The notes: generated by a model from the letters alone, not told the origin. 64,000 bases of DNA from CBDFMG01 sp965221205 [NCBI: bacterium] (GCA_965221205.1 OZ244870.1:1240001-1304000), one strand, 5' to 3'. Counted from the first letter of the stretch, positions 46,991 through 56,428 are shown. Made by a program: numbers and translations.

Positions 46991-49180
46991 ATGGTGGTTT
47001 GTATCGAAAATGAAAACACAACATCATTTGCATCATATGCTGCGACGCTGACCGGCAAATACAGGGAACAGTTCGATGCAGTGCTCACCTATTCGGAGTC
47101 AGTTCGGATACTGCACCGTAATGATAACACTGTCTTAACAACCGGGCAGATTGATCAGTTTGTTTCAATCCTCAATGAACTGCATCTGGATAATGCTGCA
47201 ATTGCTGCGGGATTGCTCCACGACCTGCATAAATTCCCCAAATTGATGAAAGCCATAAAAAAGAATTATGATGATGAAATATATAACCTCGTTTCAGAAT
47301 ATGGTAGAGTCAGCATCCTGGCAAGACAGGCAAAAGAGAATGAAACGGAAGACAACTACATAAGGCTTGTATTTTCCACGGCAAACGATTTCCGGGTAAT
47401 CATGATGCTGATCGCAAACCGATATGTCAGGATTCTTAATTACAGTCTCCTGCCTGAAAAAGAGCAGATTGTCCAGGCAGAACGGGTCATAGCTTTTTAT
47501 GCACCACTTGCACACCGGCTCGGTTTTTTTAAATTTAAGACTGCGATGGAAAACATCGCATTTAAAATTCTCTATCCCGATCTTTATGACGAGTTAACTG
47601 AGCAAGTATCGGATAGACGGGATCAATTGGATAAATATCTCGAAAAAGCAGTTGCTCAAATCGGTCATGAACTTGAGCGGCACGATATCAAAGCAGACTT
47701 ATCAAGCAGGACAAAAAACATCATGAGCGTTTACAGAAAAATGACATTGACCGGCCGTCCTTTTCAGAAAATATACGATCTTCTGGCAATAAGGGCAATT
47801 GTGCAATCAGTATCAGACTGTTATAAAGTACTTGCAGTTGGCCAGCAGCTCTACAAGCCAATTCTTGAAGAATTCGATGACTATATCCAGCGGCCGAAAG
47901 CAAACGGTTACCGGTCTCTCCATGTGCTGCTCGAAGATTCGGGAAAACGGAAGTTTGAACTCCAAATACGTACCGAAGAAATGCATAAGACATCGGAAAT
48001 GGGTATTGCAGCGCACTGGAACTATAAAGAAGGGAATGTTCAAAGTACTGCCGATGCGATTTTCCAGATGTTCAGAGAACAAGCGACCGACCCGGAGCAT
48101 GGGATCGATTCAAAAGCATTTAGCAAATTTTACCAATTTCATGAAATCAAAAGCGAAATCTTTGTATTTACTCCGAAAGGCGATCTTAAACGGCTGCCGA
48201 GGGGATCGACACCGATTGATTTTGCTTTTGCAGTCCATAAGGACATTGGAATACGATGTTCTGGAGCAAAAGTGAACGGCCACATCGTGTCTTTTAATAC
48301 CGAGTTACAAAATGGAGACAGTGTTGAAGTCATGACTGCGCATAAACCGGTTGTCAATTCCGATTGGTCAAATTATGCGCATACTCAAAAAGCAAAAAGC
48401 GAAATACGTCGATGGTTCCGAGATCAGATGCGTTTGCACAGTATCAAACTGGGAGAAGAGATTCTTGCCCGTACGTTCAGAAAGAAAAAAATATCTGAGA
48501 AACATGACAGTCTGGCAAAGATGTGCAAATCACTCAATTTTGTTACTGTTGATGACTTGTACAATGCCGTGGGGTCTGGAAATGTATCGGTTCACTCGGC
48601 ACTTCAAAAGCTTATTGACAACAGACAGAAGAGCGGCAATGGCAAATCGACCATCGAAGAGAAAGTGTCTTCGAAACGAAAACATTCAAAAGGATTGAAA
48701 GTCGGTGGTGTCGATAGTCTGATGATCAATTTTGGTAAATGTTGTATGCCGCTGCCCGGTGATCCGATTCTGGGTTATATAACCCGTGGAAAAGGGGTAA
48801 CCGTCCACAGAATGACCTGTAAAAACATCCGGCAGTTACATCTTGAACCGGAGCGTGAAATAACTGTGGATTGGGAACTTGAGGCGGATAAACTTTTTCC
48901 TGCCGGACTGAAAGTGTCTTTAACGAGAAGCGACTCTTTCATAAAGAATATAACACCGATATTTGGAAACCGCTCTATCAATTTACTCAACTATCAGTTG
49001 TTTCGCGAATCAGGTTATGATTATTGTATATTAGTTGTTGAAATTCCTCATGTAGACGATTTGCAAGGAGTTATAAAAAAATTGAACAACAAGAAAGCAG
49101 TGAGCAATGTAATCCGCTTAAACTACTCTGAGTACAAGCAACTGTTGAGGTCGGCTCCCATTGTACTGGGAATAAAGTGA
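46991..49180 (+). CDS. RelA/SpoT homologue with degenerate hydrolase domain (synthetase-type)
   Basis: 729 residues. The HD hydrolase domain keeps LLHD (about 75) but lacks the following ED (LHDLHK instead of HDTVED). The ADRLHN motif of active enzymes is replaced by LIANRYVRIL, so (p)ppGpp hydrolysis is unlikely. The synthetase domain is complete (SRTKNIMSVYRKM, IYDLLAIRAIV, ANGYRSLHV, MGIAAHWNYKEG) and carries EFDD (294-297), the EXDD form seen in synthetase-only RelA. TGS (EIFVFTPKGDLKRLPRGSTP), zinc-finger-like CCMPLPGDP and ACT domains follow. Predicted ppGpp synthetase. 59 bases later a second homologue begins. A GTG/ATG choice near 46991 does not affect the domains. Confidence 0.9.
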   Translation: MVVCIENENTTSFASYAATLTGKYREQFDAVLTYSESVRILHRNDNTVLTTGQIDQFVSILNELHLDNAAIAAGLLHDLHKFPKLMKAIKKNYDDEIYNLVSEYGRVSILARQAKENETEDNYIRLVFSTANDFRVIMMLIANRYVRILNYSLLPEKEQIVQAERVIAFYAPLAHRLGFFKFKTAMENIAFKILYPDLYDELTEQVSDRRDQLDKYLEKAVAQIGHELERHDIKADLSSRTKNIMSVYRKMTLTGRPFQKIYDLLAIRAIVQSVSDCYKVLAVGQQLYKPILEEFDDYIQRPKANGYRSLHVLLEDSGKRKFELQIRTEEMHKTSEMGIAAHWNYKEGNVQSTADAIFQMFREQATDPEHGIDSKAFSKFYQFHEIKSEIFVFTPKGDLKRLPRGSTPIDFAFAVHKDIGIRCSGAKVNGHIVSFNTELQNGDSVEVMTAHKPVVNSDWSNYAHTQKAKSEIRRWFRDQMRLHSIKLGEEILARTFRKKKISEKHDSLAKMCKSLNFVTVDDLYNAVGSGNVSVHSALQKLIDNRQKSGNGKSTIEEKVSSKRKHSKGLKVGGVDSLMINFGKCCMPLPGDPILGYITRGKGVTVHRMTCKNIRQLHLEPEREITVDWELEADKLFPAGLKVSLTRSDSFIKNITPIFGNRSINLLNYQLFRESGYDYCILVVEIPHVDDLQGVIKKLNNKKAVSNVIRLNYSEYKQLLRSAPIVLGIK

Positions 49181-49239
49181 ACCGCTGCATAGCGGCACAA
49201 TAAAAGTGTTGACAAAAACATGTCATTACCATTGAACAC

Positions 49240-51375
49240 ATGAAGAAAACCTTTCAAAAAAAATATGACGTATTAGTCCATACATTGGACTCTTATATTC
49301 CGAATGGGAACAGCCAATTGCTTGAAAAAGCATTTTGGTATGGATTTAAAGCGCACAAAGACCAGTTCCGAAGATCGGGAGAACCTTATTTCAGCCATTG
49401 TATCGCTGCTGCGGAGATTCTGGCTGAGTTTAAAATGGATGTCACAACAATTATTGCCAGTTTACTACACGATACTGTTGAAGACACAGGAGTATCGCTC
49501 TCGGAATTAAAAAGTGAATTTGGGAAAGATATAGCCCACCTTGTCGACGGTGTGACAAAAATCGGAGGTCTGAAATTCGAAAAAACCGAAATAAAACAAG
49601 CGGAAAATTTCAGAAAAATTGTTCTTGCGATGGCGAAAGATGTCCGGGTCATAATGATAAAATTTGCGGACAGACTGCATAATATGCAAACACTCCATTA
49701 TCTGCCGGCTAAAAACAGGAAAAAAATCGCACAGGAAACGCTCGATGTTTATGCCCCGCTTGCCCATCGCTTTGGTATGGCGAAGCTTGGCTGGCAACTG
49801 GAAGACCTGTCGTTTAAATATGTCTACCCTCGAAAATACTCGTACGTCGAAAAAAAGATTTCGCAAAAGTGGGCCGACAGAATAGAACCGATTGAGAAAA
49901 TGAAAAAACCGATCTCAGAAAAACTGACATCTCTCAATCTGCCGTTCAATATAGTCGGTCAACCAAAAAGTTACTACAGTATATACCAGAAAATGGTCGA
50001 ACAGGGAATCCACATTGATGATGTCTATGACCTCTTCGCGCTCAGAATTATCACAGATCAGCAGCAGGACTGCTATCTCATTATGTATGCGATCCATTCA
50101 CTTTACCCCCCTGCAAGTGACCGAATAAAGGATTATATTGCAACTCCAAGAAGCAACGGATACCGTTCACTGCACACAACGGTTAAAATCCCAGGTAGCG
50201 ACTGGGTGGAAGTGCAAATACGTACATCTGATATGGATTACACAGCTGAAATGGGAATCGCCGCTCATTGGAAGTATAAATCGAAATGGACAGCGAGCGA
50301 CATAGACGATACTATTGTGTGGGTGCAGCAGTTTGTGGATGGAAACACGGATGATACGGATGCAAGCGAGTTCATGCATTCATTTAAATTTGATCTTGTT
50401 AAGGATGAAGTAATTGTCTTTACACCGAAAGGCAGACTCATCAACTTGCCAGTAAATTCAACGCCGGTCGATTTTGCTTTTGCGGTCCATACCGAGATTG
50501 GTCTGCACTGTATCGGCGCAAAAGTTAACTCACGGGTTGTTCCGCTCTACTCAGTACTAAAGGACGGAGATGAAGTAGAAATTCTCACTGTATCGAAACA
50601 AAACATTAAAGAGAATTGGACATCTTTTGTTGTAACATCACGGGCACGGGCACATATTAATAAATGGCTGCGGGAGAATAAAAAGACGCAATTTTTAGCG
50701 TTCGGAAGAAAAGTGCTTTCTGACGAATTGACCGCATTGAAAATAGCTCCGGATAAAATATTCAATGATGAAAATCTGATTAAAAAAACTGGTTATAACA
50801 GTCTGAATGCGCTGCTGAGGGCAGTTGCAGGCCAAAACGTTTCAACGCAGGAAGTATTGAAACGCCTCGATCTGTATCAGGATGACAAAAAAATCAAAAA
50901 ATCAGATATGTCGGCACACTATTTCGAGGAAACAAGTAGTGACACCGTAGTTTCAATTGGCGGAGATTATCCACTTGTTATCGAAATGTGTCCCTGCTGC
51001 ACACCGATACCATTTGACAAAACAATTGGCGTGCAACGAAAGAGAAAAGGAGTTACCATACACAGACTCGATTGCTCAAAGCTGCCTAAGGAACTATCTA
51101 AAAATGAGCAATGGATATATAGTGTTTGGGATAGTAACCAGACACAACTTTATTCCGCATTGATTAAAATCAGCGCTGCTGACCGCAAGCATCTTCTAAG
51201 AGATGTCATAATGGTGATATCACGGCTCGATATCAACATGAATAAAGCATTTATCGAGTCGCATGACTTTTCTGCACTCTGTGAATTATCCATTGAAGTT
51301 AACGATACTGAAGAGCTTGAAACAGTAGTGGATGCGATTATGAAAGTCAGAGATGTTCAACGTGTCACCAGATAA
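49240..51375 (+). CDS. Bifunctional (p)ppGpp synthetase/hydrolase (Rel/SpoT type)
   Basis: 711 residues with a complete hydrolase domain: LLHDTVEDTG (77-82), IKFADRLHNMQTLHYL, and the histidines expected for the manganese site (FSHCIAAAEI). The synthetase domain carries RIKD (295-298), the RXKD form of bifunctional enzymes, with SNGYRSLHT and MGIAAHWKYKSKW. TGS, MCPCCTPIPFD and ACT parts follow. It is the paralogue of the gene 59 bases upstream, with the opposite set of key residues. ATG start. Confidence 0.94.
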   Translation: MKKTFQKKYDVLVHTLDSYIPNGNSQLLEKAFWYGFKAHKDQFRRSGEPYFSHCIAAAEILAEFKMDVTTIIASLLHDTVEDTGVSLSELKSEFGKDIAHLVDGVTKIGGLKFEKTEIKQAENFRKIVLAMAKDVRVIMIKFADRLHNMQTLHYLPAKNRKKIAQETLDVYAPLAHRFGMAKLGWQLEDLSFKYVYPRKYSYVEKKISQKWADRIEPIEKMKKPISEKLTSLNLPFNIVGQPKSYYSIYQKMVEQGIHIDDVYDLFALRIITDQQQDCYLIMYAIHSLYPPASDRIKDYIATPRSNGYRSLHTTVKIPGSDWVEVQIRTSDMDYTAEMGIAAHWKYKSKWTASDIDDTIVWVQQFVDGNTDDTDASEFMHSFKFDLVKDEVIVFTPKGRLINLPVNSTPVDFAFAVHTEIGLHCIGAKVNSRVVPLYSVLKDGDEVEILTVSKQNIKENWTSFVVTSRARAHINKWLRENKKTQFLAFGRKVLSDELTALKIAPDKIFNDENLIKKTGYNSLNALLRAVAGQNVSTQEVLKRLDLYQDDKKIKKSDMSAHYFEETSSDTVVSIGGDYPLVIEMCPCCTPIPFDKTIGVQRKRKGVTIHRLDCSKLPKELSKNEQWIYSVWDSNQTQLYSALIKISAADRKHLLRDVIMVISRLDINMNKAFIESHDFSALCELSIEVNDTEELETVVDAIMKVRDVQRVTR

Positions 51376-51530
51376 AATAACACGATTTATATCATTGAGC
51401 TCAATTGACTTTTCGTCGGGCACGAGAAACATTCTATATCATCTTTAATAGTGCAAAATATTACTTACTATCAAATAAATAAAGTACTTTTTACTTGCTT
51501 CTTTGTAAAAAATCTTTAATATATCGGCTG

Positions 51531-51559
51531 TTGCATAAATGAAATATTATTAATATATT
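51531..51559 (+). promoter_or_regulatory. Probable sigma-70 promoter for the HU gene
   Basis: TTGCAT (51531-51536) and TATATT (51554-51559) are 17 bases apart. The predicted transcript start near 51566 leaves room for the ATG at 51616 but makes an earlier in-frame start at 51571 unlikely. Confidence 0.6.
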
Positions 51560-51615
51560 GCCGCGTTTTTTTGCGCTTCTCATCCCACTCATTCATTCCG
51601 AAAAGGGAAGATATA

Positions 51616-51927
51616 ATGCATACGGTTACGAAAAAAGATGTTACAAAACGAACTGCACAACTCTTGAATGAAAAAGTAGCCGATATGGAACTTGTTGTAG
51701 ACGGTGTTTTTAATGCTCTGCGGGATATCATGATAAATGCAAATCCTGAAATTCGGATTGAAATCAGAGATTTCGGAGTGTTCGAAGTTCTAAAAACAAA
51801 TTCGAAGCCGAATGCCAGAAATCCCCGGACCGGGAAAACTATCTACGTTCCTGCCCGGAGAAAAACACATTTCAAGGCAGGAAAAATTCTCAAAACAATC
51901 TTAAAGAAACCGCTTGACGAGGAGTAG
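51616..51927 (+). CDS. HU/IHF-family DNA-binding protein
   Basis: 103 residues. Small histone-like DNA-bending protein with the helical dimer region (TVTKKDVTKRTAQLLNEKVA), the beta saddle (EIRIEIRDFGVFEVLKTNS) and the DNA-gripping arm (KPNARNPRTGKTIYVPARRK) with the conserved RNPxTG. ATG 51616 is chosen because GGGAAG lies seven bases upstream and the likely promoter ends just before 51571. Slightly longer than standard HU (90) through a lysine-rich tail. Confidence 0.93.
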   Translation: MHTVTKKDVTKRTAQLLNEKVADMELVVDGVFNALRDIMINANPEIRIEIRDFGVFEVLKTNSKPNARNPRTGKTIYVPARRKTHFKAGKILKTILKKPLDEE

Positions 51928-51943
51928 CACTGCTTTTAACTCG

Positions 51944-51975
51944 AGCCGTTAGAGAGAAGACTTTAACGGCTTTGT
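51944..51975 (+). terminator. Terminator after the HU gene
   Basis: Perfect eight-base stem AGCCGTTA / TAACGGCT (51944-51951, 51964-51971) with a 12-base loop, followed by TTGTTG. The T-run is short. Confidence 0.6.
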
Positions 51976-52001
51976 TGTATGTATACGTGTTAGGAAGTAC
52001 A

Positions 52002-52430
52002 ATGAGCACCAGTGAAAAACCGCGCATTTTAGCACTCGACTATGGTAAACAGAGAGTAGGAGTCGCAATATCCGATTTGTTACGGATAACAGCTCAACCG
52101 AGAGAGACGCTTCATATAAAAAACTCAAAGGATGCCGTTAATCAGATTAGAGAACTTGTACGCAAGGAAAGCGCAGAATGTATCGTGCTTGGTCTACCGA
52201 AAAATCTCTCAGGAGATATAGAAGAGATGGGTAAAGAGGCCCAGGAATTTGGAGCAATGCTGACACAGGAGTTAGGAATCTCTGTCCACTATTTAGATGA
52301 ACGGCTAACATCAGTACAGGCCAAAAAGGCGATGCATGCTATGAATATGAAGCCAAGTAAAAATAAAGCAAAGGTCGACTCTTTGTCGGCTGTTTTTATT
52401 TTACAAACCTATTTGGCATTGAACGCATGA
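52002..52430 (+). CDS. ruvX: Putative Holliday junction resolvase / pre-16S rRNA nuclease RuvX
   Basis: 142 residues from ATG 52002, after AGGAAGTAC. An upstream in-frame start at 51972 would fall on the terminator stem. RNase H-like fold with ILALDYGKQRVGVAISD (first acidic residue about 17), ECIVLGLPKNLSGD (about 66), and DERLTSVQAKKAM with the last acidic residues. YqgF/RuvX matures 16S rRNA ends in E. coli. Confidence 0.93.
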   Translation: MSTSEKPRILALDYGKQRVGVAISDLLRITAQPRETLHIKNSKDAVNQIRELVRKESAECIVLGLPKNLSGDIEEMGKEAQEFGAMLTQELGISVHYLDERLTSVQAKKAMHAMNMKPSKNKAKVDSLSAVFILQTYLALNA

Positions 52431-52601
52431 TGTAATCTGTCTCTCACGTGCAGAGTAGATGAACAGTGATACATTGACCAGGAAATAAAATCGTTACTGA
52501 ATAGTGTGAACAGTGAACTTTTTAATAGAAGTGACAATTAACCGGTCTGGTCAGGTTATTGTTCATCACGCTAAGATAAGTGAAATTGAATTAGTATTTC
52601 T

Positions 52602-54242
52602 ATGATAATCAGAGCATGTGCTGAAGCAGTACGGAACTATCGTATTCCGTTATTTTCAGGTGCCGTATTGGGGCTGGCTTTTCCGCCGGTACCGCTGGGT
52701 TTTATCATATATATCGGCCTTTTTCCTCTTCTAAAATGGTCGCAGTCCGGTACAGCCGGGCAGGCATTTAAGAAGGGATATTGGTGGGGTCTTGGATATC
52801 ATGCAGCCGGTCTGTTCTGGTTCATGAACAGCACTATCCTCGGTGGTTCACTCGCTCTTGTATACCTGCCGCTTTACAGCGCTGTCTCCCTGCTGCTTTT
52901 CAGATGGATTTATAAAAAATACGGTATGCTGTTTTATGTGCTTTTCCCTGTGCTCTGGACAGCAATCGAATATATTAGAACGCTCGGTGTGCTCGGATTT
53001 TCCTGGATGTCTATTGCTCATTCACAAACCTATTATCCGGTCCTGCTCCAATATGCGGATACTACGGGAGTTCATGGAGTGGTTTTCTGGATATGCGTGT
53101 TGAATGTACTTTTATTTCTTGCCTTTCACAGGGCCCGTTCAATTGATGCCGGGTTGTTCACTCGTACTGCAATTGTTCACTTCGTTAAAGATAGACAATG
53201 CATGTTATATACGGCATCTCTACTGATGTGTCTCGTTGTTCCGGTACTATACGGTGCAACTGTCATGAACTCCGGTTCGTGGTATGATGAAACCGTGAAA
53301 GTGTCGCTTATTCAGGGTAATATCGATATGGCTGAAAAAACCGATGTGCAATTGCGCGATCCGATGTTTTCGCTCTATGATTCCCTCTCTATCAGTGCGG
53401 CGGCTGATAATCCCGACCTGATTGTCTGGTCGGAAACAGCGGCGCTGGCATTCCTCGAATTTTCAGGTCATCAAAAATATAATGACTGGATGCAGAATAT
53501 TGTGTTACAAACCAGAGCTTCTGTTGTAACCGGGAGCTATGGGTATGAACGAATAGAGAAAAATGGGGAACTAACCGTTAAAACGTTTAACGCTGCGGTG
53601 ATGTATGACCGGGAATCGCTGCAAAAAACATGGTATGGTAAAATTCGGCTTGTGCCATTCGGGGAATGGTTTCCCTATGAAGACCGGTTTCCGGTTTTTA
53701 AGAACCTCGATTTTGGGCAGGCGAACTTTACGCCGGGAGAATCGTATACACTCTTTGAGGTTGCCTCTGGCTCCACTAAGGATACATTGAATACGGAAGA
53801 ACAGGCAAATAACAGGGGTCATTCCGTTCTCTATTCGGTTGCAATCTGCTATGAGTCTATTTTTTCCGAGTTTATTCAGAAATTTTCATCAACAGGAGCG
53901 CAATTTCTTGTGGTTATAACAAACAATAACTGGTTTGGTAAAACAACGTCGCTGTATCAACATGCACAGATCTCAGTGTTTCGTGCCATAGAAAACAGAA
54001 TGGGCGTTGCTCATTGTTCCAATTCGGGAATATCAATTTTCGTTGATCCTTATGGAAAGATTACTGATAGAAGCGGTGTGTATGTGCAAGACACATTAAC
54101 GTCCGAAGTATACTACCGGGATGCCGATACAACACCGCCACCCTATGTCCGATATGGCGAGTGGTTTTCCAAAAGTTTATTAATTGTGTCCGGGATTGCT
54201 ATCGCCGGAGGGTTGTTCAGAAAAACACGTGACTCTCAATAG
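52602..54242 (+). CDS. lnt: Apolipoprotein N-acyltransferase
   Basis: Adds the third acyl chain to lipoproteins at the periplasmic face of the inner membrane. The N-terminal half holds about six membrane helices (FSGAVLGLAFPPVPLGFIIY and others). The nitrilase-like domain starts at VKVSLIQGNIDMAEKTD. The catalytic triad is visible: Glu in IVWSETAAL, Lys in YGKIRLVPFGEWFP, Cys in AICYESIF. A helix ends the protein. Length of 546 residues is normal. It fits the many lipoproteins in the window. Confidence 0.95.
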   Translation: MIIRACAEAVRNYRIPLFSGAVLGLAFPPVPLGFIIYIGLFPLLKWSQSGTAGQAFKKGYWWGLGYHAAGLFWFMNSTILGGSLALVYLPLYSAVSLLLFRWIYKKYGMLFYVLFPVLWTAIEYIRTLGVLGFSWMSIAHSQTYYPVLLQYADTTGVHGVVFWICVLNVLLFLAFHRARSIDAGLFTRTAIVHFVKDRQCMLYTASLLMCLVVPVLYGATVMNSGSWYDETVKVSLIQGNIDMAEKTDVQLRDPMFSLYDSLSISAAADNPDLIVWSETAALAFLEFSGHQKYNDWMQNIVLQTRASVVTGSYGYERIEKNGELTVKTFNAAVMYDRESLQKTWYGKIRLVPFGEWFPYEDRFPVFKNLDFGQANFTPGESYTLFEVASGSTKDTLNTEEQANNRGHSVLYSVAICYESIFSEFIQKFSSTGAQFLVVITNNNWFGKTTSLYQHAQISVFRAIENRMGVAHCSNSGISIFVDPYGKITDRSGVYVQDTLTSEVYYRDADTTPPPYVRYGEWFSKSLLIVSGIAIAGGLFRKTRDSQ

Positions 54243-54279
54243 AAATGCATAGATTCAACATAAGGCCAGTATAATCGTA

Positions 54280-55323
54280 ATGAATCGAACAGTACTGCAA
54301 TGTAGTTTCATTCTTCTTGTCAGTTTCACAGGGTTATCATCAGACGTATGGGCACAGGACGATTTTTATGCAAGCCTCGGTAACAGCAGAAGCAAAGCAA
54401 TTGCAATGGGTGGAGCGTTTACAGCAATCGAAGACGATATTGCGGCACTATCATTTAATCCTGCAGCATTCAAAGTCCGCGACGGCCGTCTGGGAACAAA
54501 ATTTTCAATTCATTTTAATCCGATACTCCCTTTGGCCAGTTATGATCAATTTAAAAACTTTACGCTGTTGGAAGATGGGGGAGCAAAGCGGGTATTCGGC
54601 AGTCTGCTCTATCTTATAAAATCTGTTTCAATAAGCGCCGGTTTGTTTAATATTGGTTTGCTTTTTAATGAGGAGCAATTTATAAGAAAGCAGAGGGATA
54701 TTTTCTTTGACACGGATCAATTTGAGAATAATATATATCATAGCGCTGTTTTGAATGTCAATCCTTCAAGCAGAGTATCGTTAGGAATGTCTGGTAGTTT
54801 AGTGCAATCAACACAAAACGGTGAAGAGATCGGTGGAGCAAGTGTCAGCTATGGAGTACTGATTAAAACAAACAAATGGTATCAGGTTGGTATTATGTAT
54901 TACCTTATAACGGGAGATGCTGCAACCTTTCGCAAGCAGTTCGACAGATTGGAAGATGAATCGATAAATATCGGCGTCGCATTTTTCCCCTGGTCAAATA
55001 TGACGGTAACGATCGATGGCCGAAATATTACGGAAAATAACAAAACAGACCGGTTTGCTTCGCAGGAATTTCATTGTGGCTTTGAAAATAACCAGATACC
55101 GCATGTGTCAATGTGGGGAGGCTATTACAGAGAAAAAGACGAAACGGTTCAGGATTTCAATGTGTATTCAGCAGGTGTTGGGCTGCTCGATCTCAACCGG
55201 TTCAGGGTAACGGGAAATAAGCTGAATAATGCAACACCTCTCTTGTCGTATGCAATTGTCTTCGAAAACAGGCCCGAAAAACATTATCGGTGGCATTTGC
55301 TCACAGTTGGATTTAAATTTTAA
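54280..55323 (+). CDS. PorV/UPF0164-type outer membrane protein
   Basis: 347 residues. A signal peptide (CSFILLVSFTGLSSDVWAQ) is followed by the UPF0164/PorV opening FYASLGNSRSKAIAMGGAFT AIEDDIAA and SFNPAAF. Alternating beta-strand segments run to a final aromatic strand (WHLLTVGFKF), the typical end of an outer membrane barrel. It could act as a porin or secretion-related barrel; the exact role is open. ATG start 37 bases after lnt. Confidence 0.8.
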   Translation: MNRTVLQCSFILLVSFTGLSSDVWAQDDFYASLGNSRSKAIAMGGAFTAIEDDIAALSFNPAAFKVRDGRLGTKFSIHFNPILPLASYDQFKNFTLLEDGGAKRVFGSLLYLIKSVSISAGLFNIGLLFNEEQFIRKQRDIFFDTDQFENNIYHSAVLNVNPSSRVSLGMSGSLVQSTQNGEEIGGASVSYGVLIKTNKWYQVGIMYYLITGDAATFRKQFDRLEDESINIGVAFFPWSNMTVTIDGRNITENNKTDRFASQEFHCGFENNQIPHVSMWGGYYREKDETVQDFNVYSAGVGLLDLNRFRVTGNKLNNATPLLSYAIVFENRPEKHYRWHLLTVGFKF

Positions 55324-55405
55324 AAGGAGTACATTGAATTATTATTTAAATGTTTGAAATTTCGTAACGAATCTCCAAATTTTTGTTGAAATTTTGACTT
55401 GGCTC

Positions 55406-55815
55406 GCTATCACTTTTTTATGAAAAATATTGCTATCAAACATGCCCCTAAGGGGTAAAAAATTGGTATTTGATAGCAACTTTTTGCGCTCGCTATCATC
55501 GTTTGCTATCACTGCAGGTTATTGTTTTCTAATTAGTTAAGTGCAAAAAAAGAAGTTTTATAGCAAGATAGCAAAGTTATAGACATATATATAATTGCAT
55601 AATTATATATATGTATACATAACCATATGGGTATATATGCATATAATCTTGCTATCATTTATATATTTATATGTATATGTATATATAATAATAAGAGGTT
55701 ATGATGATAGCAAACCATGTAGCAAGCGATAGCAAAATTACGAGTAATCCTCGTAAGCCCTTATAAAACAACACTTTAAGCTTGCTATCACATCAAACGA
55801 GTTTGATTGCTATCA
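55406..55815. repeat. Iteron-like array of heptamer GCTATCA
   Basis: Exact GCTATCA at 55406, 55432, 55492, 55505, 55651, 55784 and 55809. Its reverse complement TGATAGC is at 55471 and 55705. Six-base matches (GATAGC) lie at 55567 and 55728. Most copies read TTGCTATCA. Spacing is irregular (13, 25, 26 bases and more) and both orientations occur. Chance would give far less than one copy in 410 bases. Arrays like this are usually binding sites for a replication initiator, partition or transposition protein. Confidence 0.88.
55585..55695. other. AT-only alternating tract, possible unwinding element
   Basis: Long runs of TATATA/ATATGTAT-type sequence with very few G or C, placed in the middle of the GCTATCA array. 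Easily melted DNA next to repeated protein sites is the usual build of a replication origin. Confidence 0.55.
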
Positions 55816-55992
55816 ACAGATAGAGCATTACACATGAAGGAATGGTTGTGCGTACGCTTTACCGTTAGAGTTGAATATCATGCTGAATCTTTAAAGTAAT
55901 GAATAGCTTATTACATTTATCGATGGAGGGATTGATGCCACCAAAATAAGGATAAGTACGGGAAAATACCAAGATCAAAAGAAGGTATGGAA

Positions 55993-56112
55993 ATGAGAGC
56001 AAGAGAGGGTTACATATTCTCGACCTGGGACGAGGACGGAACTCCGCTTATAGTCGATGGCGTGATTGTGAAGGAAGTTCCGAAACCGGAAGCTAAGAAA
56101 GAGGAGAAGTAG
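55993..56112 (+). CDS. Small hypothetical protein, 39 residues
   Basis: ATG 55993 follows GAAGG at a spacing of seven bases; another ATG lies two codons earlier. The product reads MRAREGYIFSTWDEDGTPLI, then VDGVIVKEVPKPEAKKEEK. It has a compact hydrophobic/acidic pattern and a lysine/glutamate tail, which looks like a genuine small protein of a phage or plasmid. I know of no family match. Confidence 0.4.
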   Translation: MRAREGYIFSTWDEDGTPLIVDGVIVKEVPKPEAKKEEK

Positions 56113-56168
56113 TATATGCTGGACTCAACCCCGAACGTGTTATGGACGAAGCAACATGAGAAGGTAAT

Positions 56169-56267
56169 ATGAATTTAGAACAAGTAGAAAAACAGTTTCT
56201 TCTAGTTTCTGGAAGATCTGATTTAAAAACAGCATGCCAATTCTTGTTACAGTGCGTGTCTTCATGA
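56169..56267 (+). CDS. Small ORF, 32 residues
   Basis: ATG with AGAAGG five to six bases upstream. It reads MNLEQVEKQFLLVSGRSDLK, then TACQFLLQCVSS. Its stop overlaps the next ATG as ATGA, so the two would be translationally coupled. Family unknown. Confidence 0.35.
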   Translation: MNLEQVEKQFLLVSGRSDLKTACQFLLQCVSS

Positions 56268-56428
56268 CCGGCTGCTCTTTCAGTATGCCATGGATCCAAC
56301 AGGAAAATGAGGATTATTATGGTGAGCCGAACATTATTCTAATGGAGGCGGCCCGTATTGAGGTATTTGACGAAGTGGAGTCATTAGCTGACTGCCGATA
56401 TTCCTGTATCGTTGATGAACTCGTCTGA
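56264..56428 (+). CDS. Small ORF, 54 residues
   Basis: Begins inside the stop of the preceding ORF (ATGA). It reads MTGCSFSMPWIQQENEDYYG and ends SCIVDELV, with an acidic composition. It overlaps, in another frame, the start of the broken gene that follows, so it may be spurious. Confidence 0.3.
   Translation: MTGCSFSMPWIQQENEDYYGEPNIILMEAARIEVFDEVESLADCRYSCIVDELV

Larger units (their letters stand above)
55324..55986. other. Gene-free AT-rich region with GCTATCA array
   Basis: About 660 bases with no credible gene above 30 codons. Contents: an array of GCTATCA heptamers (55406-55815), a hairpin CCCCT-A-AGGGG (55445-55455), and an AT-only alternating tract around 55585-55695. A 21-codon ORF lies at 55834-55899 (MKEWLCVRFTVRVEYHAESL). 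The composition differs sharply from the flanking genes. Confidence 0.7.

Noticed and set aside
55406-55815. Possible CRISPR array
   Set aside because: The repeat is only seven bases long, spacing is irregular and both orientations occur.
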